A stretch of DNA of 64,000 nt from Chloroflexota bacterium (GCA_016202545.1 JACQON010000013.1:1-64000), one strand, 5' to 3'; shown: positions 18,405 through 26,179, counted from the stretch's first letter. The notes: generated from the sequence alone by a model not told the origin. Program-made: numbers and translations.

Positions 18405-18566
18405 CTCTGTCATTGCGAGGGCGAAGCCCGAAGCAATCTCAAGCGATACTCCCTGTGCCTGGTCGGAGATTGCTTCGCGGAGCCTGTCCTGAACGCCATG
18501 AGATTCTTCGCTTCGCTCAGAATGACAGGAAGTGAAGGGCTCGCAATGACATATGGAGTTATCTAC
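18405..18566. repeat. GAAGCAATCTC-type dispersed repeat
   Basis: A non-coding element with outer inverted ends (TGTCATTGCGAG near 18409 and CTCGCAATGACA near 18540) and internal GAAGCAATCTC / GAGATTGCTTC. A ~55-bp core (about 18426-18480) reappears in inverted orientation at about 52670-52725. It occupies most of the 345-bp gap between the synthetase and the next gene. Confidence 0.7.
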
Positions 18567-18613
18567 GATGTGGTTATTAAACACCCTGGTTTTATCAGAT
18601 TTGTCTTCTATGC

Positions 18614-18619
18614 TATAGT
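18614..18619 (+). promoter_or_regulatory. extended -10 promoter upstream of ATC hydrolase-like gene / tRNA-Sec
   Basis: TGC immediately before TATAGT forms an extended -10; the -35 is weak. The transcript could run through the 18666 gene into tRNA-Sec. Confidence 0.45.
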
Positions 18620-18665
18620 AGTTATATAGTCAATAGAACCACCATCACGGAAAGGAGAGAGCACT

Positions 18666-19157
18666 ATGGCGTCCGAGAATTTTTCCCAGGAAGAGCTTAT
18701 CGAAAGGCTGCTGGATATAAGGGCCAGGGATATTATCACTTTGACCAAGCTCCTTGTCTCCCAGGTGGGCAAGGAAAAGGCCAAGGAGCTTATCAGAAAG
18801 GCGCGCTGGGCGAGCTGGAGCGCGATGGGGAAAAAGGCAGCTGAGAGAGAAGGGCATCCGGAGGACCTGGATGGCTATATCGAGGCTTACTTCGTCAAGG
18901 AGCTAGGCGGCATGCCCTGGGTGCCGCCAACGGTGTGGGACGAGCGGACGGAGCACCGGGCAGTCACTACCTATCGCGCGCCCTGTATCGGCAGGTCAAT
19001 CGCCAAGTTTGCCGATGAGGAGATGAAGGAGCTGGGCATAGCCTACTGCGTCCAGGACCTGGCCTGGGCCAAGGGCTTCAACCCGGATATAAAGATGAAG
19101 ATGACCAAGACCTACTGCGCCGGGGATGATTGCTGCCAGTTCGTGATTGAACTATAG
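18666..19157 (+). CDS. L-2-amino-thiazoline-4-carboxylate hydrolase-like protein
   Basis: A 163-aa protein resembling the ATC hydrolase family (the Pseudomonas enzyme opens 2-aminothiazoline-4-carboxylate on the way to cysteine), recognised mainly by the C-terminal block MTKTYCAGDDCCQFVIEL. Family members in anaerobes are common and mostly uncharacterised, so the reaction is uncertain. Ribosome binding site GGAAAGGAGAG precedes the ATG. The stop codon is only 7 nt before tRNA-Sec, suggesting co-transcription. Confidence 0.68.
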   Translation: MASENFSQEELIERLLDIRARDIITLTKLLVSQVGKEKAKELIRKARWASWSAMGKKAAEREGHPEDLDGYIEAYFVKELGGMPWVPPTVWDERTEHRAVTTYRAPCIGRSIAKFADEEMKELGIAYCVQDLAWAKGFNPDIKMKMTKTYCAGDDCCQFVIEL

Positions 19158-19164
19158 GTCTTCA

Positions 19165-19261
19165 GGGAGCGGATAGGTTCCGGTGGGCTTCGCGGACTTC
19201 AAATCCGTCGGGGGGCATGAAAAATGTCTTCGGTGGGTTCGACTCCCATACGCTCCCGCCA
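19165..19261 (+). tRNA. selC: tRNA-Sec (anticodon UCA)
   Basis: A 97-nt selenocysteine tRNA. The 5' arm GGGAGCG (19165-19171) pairs with CGCTCCC (19251-19257), followed by discriminator G and an encoded CCA (19259-19261). The anticodon loop CTTCAAA (19197-19203) carries TCA and reads UGA. A long variable arm lies between about 19208 and 19232, and the T loop is TTCGACT (19238-19244) on a 5-bp stem. The oversized variable arm and UCA anticodon distinguish it from other tRNAs. SelA, SelB and SelD genes follow within 6 kb. Confidence 0.95.
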
Positions 19262-19304
19262 GACTCTCCTAACCTCTTCTGCCTAATCATAGGGATGCAG
19301 TCTA

Positions 19305-19330
19305 CTTTCATGACAGCTTGAAGTTTTATA
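19305..19330 (+). repeat. 26-bp direct repeat, copy 1
   Basis: This copy starts 44 bp after tRNA-Sec and matches 19595-19620 at 24 of 26 positions (core GACAGCTTGAAGTT). The two copies bracket the small gene at 19355-19564. Confidence 0.6.
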
Positions 19331-19354
19331 AAACTCCGCTTGACTGAAATCAAA

Positions 19355-19564
19355 CTACATCGTCTTCTTTTTTTCAAAAAGTAAGAAATGATAGAAACCA
19401 GTCTGGTAAACTGGGTGGGGAGATGACAAGCAGGTTACCTGGTATGTATGAAGATGCCAACCATCTTTCTCATAGTCTTCTATTATTGGGGTAACTCCAG
19501 TGATTTCTGCAGGGTAACCAACTTTGTGGTCGCCTCTCGTCATAACACATTTGTATTCTTTCAA
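19355..19564 (-). CDS. small DUF4177-like protein
   Basis: A 69-aa soluble protein starting at TTG 19564, which is supported by GGAGG 9 nt upstream. The pattern (YKCVM near the start, a central EKDGWHLHTYQ, and a C-terminal FLLFEKKK) resembles DUF4177 proteins, whose function is unknown. The gene is AT-rich and is flanked by 26-bp direct repeats, directly beside tRNA-Sec. Confidence 0.55.
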   Translation of the reverse strand: MKEYKCVMTRGDHKVGYPAEITGVTPIIEDYEKDGWHLHTYQVTCLSSPHPVYQTGFYHFLLFEKKKTM

Positions 19565-19594
19565 TTTCTTCTACCTCCATTATTAATTATTCAG

Positions 19595-19620
19595 CTTTCA
19601 GGACAGCTTGAAGTTCTATA
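19595..19620 (+). repeat. 26-bp direct repeat, copy 2
   Basis: Second copy of the repeat at 19305-19330, located just upstream of the small DUF4177-like gene. Confidence 0.6.
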
Positions 19621-19637
19621 GGGCACCGCCGGGTTAG

Positions 19638-20081
19638 TTAACACCAATTAAGGAAAATAAACAGACCGAAGATAATGGTTGCTAGTCCATATAGCCAAAT
19701 GTAAAGCGTCCGAACGTAAAAAGGGTTATATAAAGGTGAGAGTTCTTGCTCAAACGGAATATAGTTTTTCAGCTGCTCTTTGTTTTTCTCTCCAGTCAAC
19801 TCGCCTACAAGCCATAATGCCCTTCGTCTGTGGTCATAAGCGGTTTTTCTTGTCCGCCAACAAAGAAAAAGCCCCATTAGAGAAAGAATGGTCAAGAACA
19901 AGAAGACGAAAATATGCCGTTCCTCATTATTATGTGTAGTAGCTACAAAAGCGATTACGGCAACGACTAGTAAAGCATAAAAATTCGTGAAAGAAAGCCG
20001 TAAATTCTCTATGTGTCTTATCTGTTCCCAATTCTGACGAAACGCTTCCAACTTTGTTTGGTCTACAATATTGCTATTCAT
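19638..20081 (-). CDS. two-TM membrane protein of unknown function
   Basis: A 147-aa protein with hydrophobic segments at about residues 30-50, 56-75 and 122-143, the first two separated by a short polar loop (THNNEERH), plus a charged cytoplasmic stretch between them and the last helix. ATG 20081 is chosen because AAAGGAGA lies about 10 nt upstream. The sequence is AT-rich relative to the window. No family recognised with confidence; it vaguely resembles small bacterial membrane proteins of mobile islets. The 269 bp upstream (20082-20350) hold nothing recognisable. Confidence 0.6.
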   Translation of the reverse strand: MNSNIVDQTKLEAFRQNWEQIRHIENLRLSFTNFYALLVVAVIAFVATTHNNEERHIFVFLFLTILSLMGLFLCWRTRKTAYDHRRRALWLVGELTGEKNKEQLKNYIPFEQELSPLYNPFYVRTLYIWLYGLATIIFGLFIFLNWC

Positions 20082-20350
20082 GTAGTCACATCTCCTTTTC
20101 CCCATCCTTTTTGTTTCTATGTTTATTTCACGTGTAGTGACGACAGTATAGTGACTTCATACGGTGTTGTCAAAATTGTGTAAACGAAGTGGGCTTGGGC
20201 GGGGAAAGGTAATAGCGGGTTATTGTTCGGTGCCCATGAAATTTTCAATTCTTGAGCCTAACTCAACAACCGATTATAAACGGCGCTAATCGGGCAAGGG
20301 AGTCTGGTAATAGTCGCTTAACACAGCACCCGCCGTAACCACACGTTGGC

Positions 20351-20719
20351 TTACCCCTCTTCAATCTCTCGCAGCCGGGCGTCACTGATGCCGAAGTGGT
20401 GGGCAATCTCGTGCCTCAGCGTCTTCTTTATCACGGCGTAGACTTCGTCGGCGTTACGGCACCTGGCCTCGATAGGCTTTTGAAAGATGGTTATTTTGTC
20501 TGGCAGTATCATCCCGTAATGGCTGCCTCGCCTGGTTTGAGGGACTCCCTCATAAAGCCCGAGCAGTGTCTTCCCCCGTCCCAGTCCCGTTCTCTTAAGC
20601 TCAGACGGGGTCGGCTCCTCTCTGACAACGACATCGGCATTTTCCAGCCTGGTCAGAAATTCCTCGGGCAAGTCCTCAACCGCCCTGGCAACTAACCGGG
20701 CGAACTCTTCCTGGTTCAT
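20351..20719 (-). CDS. zincin-like metallopeptidase family protein
   Basis: A 122-aa member of the small metallopeptidase family (PF06262), cytoplasmic, with the HExxH motif in LRHEIAHHFGISD near residue 104, suggesting zinc binding. Start MNQEEFARLVARAVEDLP is typical of the family. It lies 23 bp downstream of the C_GCAxxG_C_C protein gene on the same strand, so the two are probably co-transcribed. Physiological substrate unknown. Confidence 0.85.
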   Translation of the reverse strand: MNQEEFARLVARAVEDLPEEFLTRLENADVVVREEPTPSELKRTGLGRGKTLLGLYEGVPQTRRGSHYGMILPDKITIFQKPIEARCRNADEVYAVIKKTLRHEIAHHFGISDARLREIEEG

Positions 20720-20742
20720 GGCATCAATGCAGCATCCATTCG

Positions 20743-21279
20743 TTATCCCTTATCCGGTTTTTCTCGCAGCTTTTCTATTTCCTCGGCGGCGACCTGTGCC
20801 GCTAGCCCACAGACCGCAGGACAACCGGAATCGCTGTGCCCGCCGGCGTCAACGAAAGCCTGGTATTCCGCCTTATTCGCCAGGTCGAAGTGTCTGCCGT
20901 AAATCATCTCCTGGATATGCCAGCACAGATTGTCCCGCAAATCCTTCTTTAAGCCAAACCGCTTCTTCAACTCTTCCCTGAACCTGGCGCTGACTCTTAC
21001 GGCAGCGTCCATGGCCGCCTTATTAGCCCCGGTGTCCTCGATGCTTGCCCGCCCCATTTCCAGCCCTAATGCCGAAAGGGCGCCCACGATGGCTCCGCAG
21101 GTCTCTCCCTGCCGGGCAATCCCGCCGGAAAGCACGCTGGCGGCCTTGAACGAGTCTTTATTGCCAATCCCGAACTCTTCCTGAAGAGCGCCCAGGACGC
21201 ACTGCGCGCATCCCCCGTAATCCCTCTCATACCGGTGAGCTTTTTCCTTAGCCCTGTCTATCCGCTCCATGCTTTGCAT
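20743..21279 (-). CDS. C_GCAxxG_C_C family redox protein
   Basis: A 178-aa protein with the family pattern: YGGCAQCVLG near residue 24, GETCGAIVGAL near 60, CWHI near 118 and a terminal CPAVCG. These regularly spaced cysteines suggest a metal or redox site, but function in the family is not established. The start ATG at 21279 has GTGAGGGG upstream; ATG 21270 is an alternative. It lies 50 bp from selB on the same strand and could be read through from the selAB transcript. Confidence 0.8.
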   Translation of the reverse strand: MQSMERIDRAKEKAHRYERDYGGCAQCVLGALQEEFGIGNKDSFKAASVLSGGIARQGETCGAIVGALSALGLEMGRASIEDTGANKAAMDAAVRVSARFREELKKRFGLKKDLRDNLCWHIQEMIYGRHFDLANKAEYQAFVDAGGHSDSGCPAVCGLAAQVAAEEIEKLREKPDKG

Positions 21280-21329
21280 TCTACCATCCCCTCACTTTCT
21301 ATTGACGATTTTCTCCTCATTCAAAATGC

Positions 21330-23198
21330 CTAGTACAGCACCCGCTCATCTCCCACGCGGCGGGTGATTTTCTTGCCGTCCAGGTGCTCCAGGAACGCCT
21401 GGGCATACTTCCGGCTGGTGTTGAACAGGTCCCGCACTTCGGCCAGGGTTATCCTGCCCCGCGCCTTGATATGCTCCGTGACCTTTTCCGCCATCTCGTC
21501 ATAAGCCGAGGCTGAGAAGACCACGCTGTCGCTCACCTTCACCACCTGGCGCCGCTCGATGAGCAGGTTGAGCAAATCAGGCCCGGGGATGAGGTCGGCA
21601 GGCGGAGCGTAGGGGCTTTGACGCAGGGAGTCGAGGAAAGCGTCCATGCTCGCCTGCTGCGCCGGTGTAAGCTGCACCCGGTGGGACGGCAGGCGAACGG
21701 CCATACCCTGCTCAACCAGTACGCCTTTATCAATTAGCTTCTGGAGCACGGCCGGGGCATATGTCCCCAGCTTCAGCTTGCTGCGTACCTCCTCCCTGGG
21801 CATGCCGGCGCGGGCCGGGAACTTCTGATGGTAGTCCCCCACCAGGCTGGCAGCCCGCTGGCACAGTTTCCGCCAGCCGGACCCGGTCAGCAGCAGGCCC
21901 TGCGCGCCTTCACCTACCATTGCTTCGACTTTGCTCAGTACAAGCACCACTTTCCCCTGCCGGACAAGGGCTTCCACCAGCGACTGGAGTTGAGCGGCGG
22001 GAAGATTGCTCTCAGCCGACAGCGCCGATAGCTCTACCGGCTGCTTCGCCTCCAGCAAGGTCAGAATCACCTGCTCGGGGGTGCCCTCTTCCTTGACCTT
22101 GAGGCTCTCAATGACCGCCGTGTGGAGGCGGCGCAGCCGCCTGGCGTGGGCCTCGACTACCCTGCCGCCACCCAGCGTCTCTGTGGACGAGCGGATAATA
22201 AAATGGTCGCCGTTGACCACGGCCACGGGCTTACCCAGTAATAACTGCGCCCAGGTGACTCCTCCCGGCTGAAGCTCGTTTCCCTCCAGCAGACGGACCC
22301 TGGCCGCAGCCTCATCCGCCCCGGCGTAGAAGTTGACGGTGGTATTATGCCGTAGCGTGCGGCGGGCAATCGAACGGAGCCTGGCCGTCACCAGGGTAGT
22401 CGGCGCCAGCCAGCCGGGCGAGGCGAGCACATCACCGCGCCGCAACTGGGCAGTGGCGACGCCCACCAGGTTGGCAGCCACCCGGCTTCCCGGCGTGGCA
22501 GTATCGATGCGGGACTTGTGCACCTGCAACCCCCGCAGCCGCGCCGTCAGCCCGGCAGGGACAATCTCCACCGTCTGCCCCACCGTCAGTGAGCCATCTA
22601 CCAGCGTGCCGGTCACTACCGTACCAGCGCCGGCGATGGTGAACACCCGGTCTATGGCCAGCCGTGGCCGCCCCAGGTCGCTCTTCGGCTGTAGAGTGGC
22701 GAGAAGTGCATCGATGGCCGAGACCAGCCCGGGCAGGCCCTCGCCGGTCACCGCCGAGACAGCCAGGACCGGCGCGCCGGACAGGGCGGTCCGGGAAACC
22801 AGCCCGTCTACCTCCGTCCTGACCAGGTCCAACCACTCGTCATCCACCAGGTCTGTCTTGGTGATGACCACGACCCCCTTTTGCAGCTCCAGCAAGTCCA
22901 GGATGGCCAGGTGCTCCCTGGTCTGCGGCATCACCCCTTCGTTGGCGGCAACCACCAGCAGGGCCAGGTCAACGCCTCCCACACCGGCCAGCATGTTCTT
23001 GATAAAGCGCTCATGTCCGGGGACATCAACAATTCCCACCTCCCGCCCGCTGGGAAGCCTCAGCCAGGCGAAGCCCAGGTCTATGGTCATCCCCCGCTCC
23101 TTCTCCTCGCGGAGACGGTCAGGGTCTATGCCGGTCAAAGCACGCACCAGGGCTGATTTTCCGTGGTCGGTGTGGCCGGCAGTGCCCACGACAAACAT
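21330..23198 (-). CDS. selB: selenocysteine-specific elongation factor SelB
   Basis: A 622-aa translational GTPase that delivers Sec-tRNA to recoded UGA codons by binding the SECIS hairpin. G1 is GTAGHTDHGKS, the switch region GMTIDLGF, G3 DVPGHERFIKN, G4 TKTD. Beta-barrel domains follow, then C-terminal winged helices (from about residue 450, ending in ITRRVGDERVLY) that recognise mRNA. ATG 23198 is preferred because GGGAGG lies 5 nt upstream; the ATG 12 nt earlier overlaps that site. selA ends 63 bp upstream, giving a selA-selB operon. Confidence 0.96.
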   Translation of the reverse strand: MFVVGTAGHTDHGKSALVRALTGIDPDRLREEKERGMTIDLGFAWLRLPSGREVGIVDVPGHERFIKNMLAGVGGVDLALLVVAANEGVMPQTREHLAILDLLELQKGVVVITKTDLVDDEWLDLVRTEVDGLVSRTALSGAPVLAVSAVTGEGLPGLVSAIDALLATLQPKSDLGRPRLAIDRVFTIAGAGTVVTGTLVDGSLTVGQTVEIVPAGLTARLRGLQVHKSRIDTATPGSRVAANLVGVATAQLRRGDVLASPGWLAPTTLVTARLRSIARRTLRHNTTVNFYAGADEAAARVRLLEGNELQPGGVTWAQLLLGKPVAVVNGDHFIIRSSTETLGGGRVVEAHARRLRRLHTAVIESLKVKEEGTPEQVILTLLEAKQPVELSALSAESNLPAAQLQSLVEALVRQGKVVLVLSKVEAMVGEGAQGLLLTGSGWRKLCQRAASLVGDYHQKFPARAGMPREEVRSKLKLGTYAPAVLQKLIDKGVLVEQGMAVRLPSHRVQLTPAQQASMDAFLDSLRQSPYAPPADLIPGPDLLNLLIERRQVVKVSDSVVFSASAYDEMAEKVTEHIKARGRITLAEVRDLFNTSRKYAQAFLEHLDGKKITRRVGDERVLY

Positions 23199-23261
23199 GC
23201 TGCCTCCCATAAGTGGCGCTGAGATTGTTTCTGTTAAGCGCTCTCAGCGGTGTCGTTGCTG

Positions 23262-24650
23262 TCAGACGGATTCCAGTCCGGTCCCGATTCGGGAAAGGGC
23301 TTCAAGCACAATCCGGTCGTCCTCGGGGAGGACGGAGCGGGGGTCGAGAAGCAGCATGTTGCCGCTGACCCGTCCGATGATGGGAAATTCGCCGGAGACC
23401 AGCCTTTGGTTCACAAGCTGGGTGGCGTTCTTTCCCTTTTTGCCCGCCTGGCCGATGGCGACCAGCTTTGTCGGCAGGACAGCGCCCGGCAGGCTGCCGC
23501 CGCCGACCATGGTCTCCCCGTCAATCACACTGGCCAGTTCGCCGCCAGCCTCGGCCCAGCTCCTGGCCCGGCGGTCGATTTCCGCCAGCGGCGCTGATAT
23601 CATCCGCCACACCGGTATCTTGCTTATCGCCTCGCCCTTGAGATAGTGAATCAAGGTGGCCGCCAGGCCGGCCAGCCTCGCCTTATCAATCCTCACCACG
23701 CGCGCCAGGGAATGGTTTTTCAGCCGGTCAACAAGCTCCTTGCTGCCCACGACAACCCCCGCCTGGGGGCCGCCCAGGAGCTTATCGCCGGAGGCAAAGA
23801 CCAGCCCGGCACCGGCAGCGACGCTCTCCTGGAGCATCGGCTCCGGGTCAAGCCCGTAAGCGGTGGTATCCAGAAGACAGCCGCTGCCCAGGTCGTCAAG
23901 TACCGGCAGCCCGTACCGCCTGCCCAGTGCCACCAACTCGGCCAGGCTGACCTGCTGGGTGAAGCCTATCAGCTTGAAGTTGCTGGCATGGACACGCATC
24001 AGCGCCGCCGTCCTGGGAGTGATGGCCTGCTCATAGTCGGAAACATAGGTGTAGTTGGCGGTGCCCACCTCCACCAGCCTGGCCCCGCTCTGGCGCATCA
24101 CATCAGGGATGCGGAAGCCCCCACCGATTTCTACAGCCTGGCCCCTGGAGACGATTACCTCCCGCTTCTTGGCCAGCGCCGCCAGGGCCAGCAGCAGAGC
24201 GGAGGCATTGTTATTTACCGCCAGGGCCGCCTCAGCCCCGGTCAACTGGCACAAGCCCAGCTCAACGTGAGCCTGGCGGGTGCCCCTGGCCCGGCTATCA
24301 ACCTCCATCTCCAGGTTGCAGTAGCCGCTGGCGACGGCAGCCATGGCCGCGGTGGCCTCCTTGCTGAGCGGGGCACGGCCCAGGTTGGTATGGAGTATCA
24401 CCCCGGTGGCATTTATCACCGGCCGCAGGCTGGAAGTAAACAGGGCATACACCTGTGCGCGCACGGACTCCACTATGTTATCCATTGACGGACAGGGCTG
24501 ACCAGCGGCTATGGAACGACGCTGGCGTTCAAGGTGCTGCCTCACCACGTCTACCAGAAGGGTGCGCGGATAGGTATCTTCGAGTCGCTTCAGGCGCTCG
24601 TCGGAGACGACCCTGTCCACGCTGGGAAGATGACGAAGCTCGCTAGTCAT
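23262..24650 (-). CDS. selA: L-seryl-tRNA(Sec) selenium transferase SelA
   Basis: A 462-aa PLP enzyme converting Ser-tRNA-Sec to Sec-tRNA-Sec with selenophosphate. It has the family N-terminal domain (LRHLPSVDRVV) that grips the tRNA, and the PLP-binding Lys290 in SGDKLLGGPQAG. Length matches bacterial SelA. It is divergent from selD with 136 bp between start codons. A reverse-strand TAGAAT about 10 bp upstream of the ATG may be its -10. Confidence 0.96.
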   Translation of the reverse strand: MTSELRHLPSVDRVVSDERLKRLEDTYPRTLLVDVVRQHLERQRRSIAAGQPCPSMDNIVESVRAQVYALFTSSLRPVINATGVILHTNLGRAPLSKEATAAMAAVASGYCNLEMEVDSRARGTRQAHVELGLCQLTGAEAALAVNNNASALLLALAALAKKREVIVSRGQAVEIGGGFRIPDVMRQSGARLVEVGTANYTYVSDYEQAITPRTAALMRVHASNFKLIGFTQQVSLAELVALGRRYGLPVLDDLGSGCLLDTTAYGLDPEPMLQESVAAGAGLVFASGDKLLGGPQAGVVVGSKELVDRLKNHSLARVVRIDKARLAGLAATLIHYLKGEAISKIPVWRMISAPLAEIDRRARSWAEAGGELASVIDGETMVGGGSLPGAVLPTKLVAIGQAGKKGKNATQLVNQRLVSGEFPIIGRVSGNMLLLDPRSVLPEDDRIVLEALSRIGTGLESV

Positions 24651-24716
24651 AGTATCCTGGATATTCTAACATGCGCCGCTCATTTTCAAAAGCTGCCCTG
24701 TGCAGTGTCCAGGGCT

Positions 24717-24745
24717 TTGCTTTCCACTAGCAGTATTGCTACAAT
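24717..24745 (+). promoter_or_regulatory. selD promoter and leader hairpin
   Basis: TTGCTT (24717-24722) and TACAAT (24740-24745) are spaced 17 bp. Downstream in the leader (24752-24768) a 7-bp hairpin AAGCTGG/CCAGCTT with a CAT loop precedes the ribosome binding site GGAGGAG. Confidence 0.55.
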
Positions 24746-24786
24746 GAAGGCGAAGCTGGCATCCAGCTTTAGTATACGGAGGAGCC

Positions 24787-25836
24787 ATGAGAAAAGAGGC
24801 AAATCCTCGCCTGACCGAGTTGGTGCGCGGGGCCGGCTGAGCTTCCAAGATGGGTCCGGGTGACCTGAACCAAGCTCTATGTGACCTGCCTGAGATGTCA
24901 GACCCCAACCTTATCCTGGGCCTGGCAAGCCCTGACGATGCCGGCGTGTATAAATTGACCGATGACCTGGCCATCATCCAGACCATCGATTACTTCACGC
25001 CCATCGTTGATGACCCGTACGACTTCGGTCAGATTGCCGCCGCCAATTCCCTCAGCGATGTCTACGCCAAGGGCGGCAGACCGCTTACGGCGATGAACGT
25101 GGTCTGTTTCCCCACCAAGACCCTGGACATCTCGGTGCTGAAGACCATCCTCAGGGGCGGCGTGGACAAGATGATGGAGGCGGGGGTACTGCTGGTAGGA
25201 GGGCACAGCGTGGATGACGTTGAGCTCAAATATGGCCTTTCCGTCACCGGCGTCATACACCCCGACCGGCTGGTGACCAGCGCCGGGGCCAGGCCGGGGG
25301 ACAAACTGATACTGACCAAGCCTCTGGGGACCGGCATTATCAGCACCGCCTTAAAGGGAGGCGCAGCCGATGGCGGACTGGTGGCCAAAATCACCAGGTA
25401 TATGGCCACCTTAAACAAGAAAGCCTCGGAGCTAATGCAGGAGGTGGGGGTCAACGCCTGCACTGACGTCACCGGCTTCGGTCTCCTCGGCCATGCCGCC
25501 CAGCTTGCCGAAAACAGCCGGGCGAGCATGGAGCTCCGCTTTTCGTCAGTCCCTTACTTCCCCGAAGTGGCCGAGTTCTCCCGGAGAGGGCTATGCCCGG
25601 CCGGGCTGTCACGGAACAAGGATTTTTACTCCCCCAGAGTAAGGTTTGCCGTTGACCTCCCGGAGCACCTGCGAGATACCCTGTTTGACCCACAGACTTC
25701 CGGCGGACTGCTTATCAGCGTGGCTGCGGCCAAAGCCGACCTCCTACTCAGCAAGCTGCGCCAGGCGGGGATAGCCGATGCCGCCATCATTGGGGAGATA
25801 GGCAGCCAGCCTGCGGGCGCCATTACCGTAACGTAG
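24787..25836 (+). CDS. selD: selenide, water dikinase SelD, itself a selenoprotein (in-frame UGA)
   Basis: SelD makes selenophosphate from selenide and ATP, the selenium donor for SelA. The frame from ATG 24787 (GGAGGAG upstream) reads MRKEANPRLTELVRGAG, then TGA at 24838-24840, then ASKMGPGDL. The UGA sits exactly at the catalytic Cys/Sec of the family (GAG-C/U-xxK), so it encodes Sec18, and the conserved Lys21 follows. Decoding yields 349 aa, normal for SelD; starting after the UGA would delete the active site. Later AIRS-type motifs include DPYDFGQIAAANSLSD and VLLVGGHSVDD. The needed tRNA-Sec, SelA and SelB genes are adjacent. Confidence 0.95.
24851..24867 (+). promoter_or_regulatory. candidate bacterial SECIS hairpin in selD
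   Basis: Starting 10-12 nt after the UGA, GGTC pairs with GACC around a CGGGT loop (24853-24865), extendable by two G-U pairs. A short stem with a GU-containing apical loop just 3' of the UGA is what SelB recognises in bacteria. The stem is short, so confidence is limited. Confidence 0.45.
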
Positions 25837-25890
25837 GATAAGCGGCTATCCCCGTATTTCCACCATTATCTAGGCCACCGCACTCAGGGC

Positions 25891-25920
25891 TTGACAACTG
25901 AAGACCTCCTGTGGTTTAAT
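25891..25920 (+). promoter_or_regulatory. strong sigma70-type promoter for the ncRNA
   Basis: A consensus TTGACA (25891-25896), an 18-bp spacer and TTTAAT (25915-25920, five of six consensus bases). No protein gene follows on this strand, so the promoter drives the structured RNA starting near 25927. Confidence 0.7.
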
Positions 25921-25926
25921 AATATA

Positions 25927-26179
25927 GACGCCCGGGCGGAAGACTACTGCAGGAGGTGTGATATGAAGCTTCAGGCAGTATTGGGGGTGTGGCAGGTTGA
26001 TAGTTGACGCCCTGCGATGTGCAGGGCACCCCGAGACTCGAACCTGGCTCGTGAAGATGTAGAAGGGGCAGTCTTAGGGAATGAAAAAGGCCCACTACTC
26101 CGGTAGTGATTACCGATAGTGAGCCGGGTCGAGAAGGTAAGTTAAAGAGAGCACCTGACAAGGTGCTCTCTTCTTGTTT
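25927..26179 (+). ncRNA. stand-alone structured RNA of unknown family (~250 nt)
   Basis: The segment runs from a near-consensus promoter to a rho-independent terminator and has no credible ORF. Helices visible: GCCCTGC/GCAGGGC (26009-26015 with 26021-26027, 5-nt loop), GGGGT 25984-25988 with ACCCC 26028-26032 stacking outside it, a long stem pairing 26037-26050 with 26121-26133 (13 pairs, one bulged A, one U-G), and inside it CACTAC-UCCG-GUAGUG (26093-26108) capped by a UNCG tetraloop. It lacks hallmarks of tmRNA, RNase P RNA, SRP RNA and 6S RNA. It lies between selD and the convergent fix operon. Confidence 0.65.
26145..26179 (+). terminator. rho-independent terminator of the ncRNA
   Basis: Perfect 12-bp stem AAGAGAGCACCT/AGGTGCTCTCTT with a GACA loop, followed by CTTGTTT. 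Confidence 0.85.

Noticed and set aside
22333-23646. A 437-codon open frame antisense to selB and selA
   Set aside because: It mirrors GC-rich codons of two certain genes, shows Ser/Arg/Pro-rich composition with no domain, and has no ribosome binding site.
24850-25836. Short SelD starting after the UGA
   Set aside because: It would lack the catalytic residue and the conserved N terminus, and has no ribosome binding site.
25927-26179. tmRNA, SRP RNA, RNase P RNA, 6S RNA or a riboswitch as identity of the structured RNA
   Set aside because: No tRNA-like ends or tag frame, no GGAAGG SRP loop, no RNase P core motifs, no closing 5'/3' stem of 6S, and no downstream gene on that strand.
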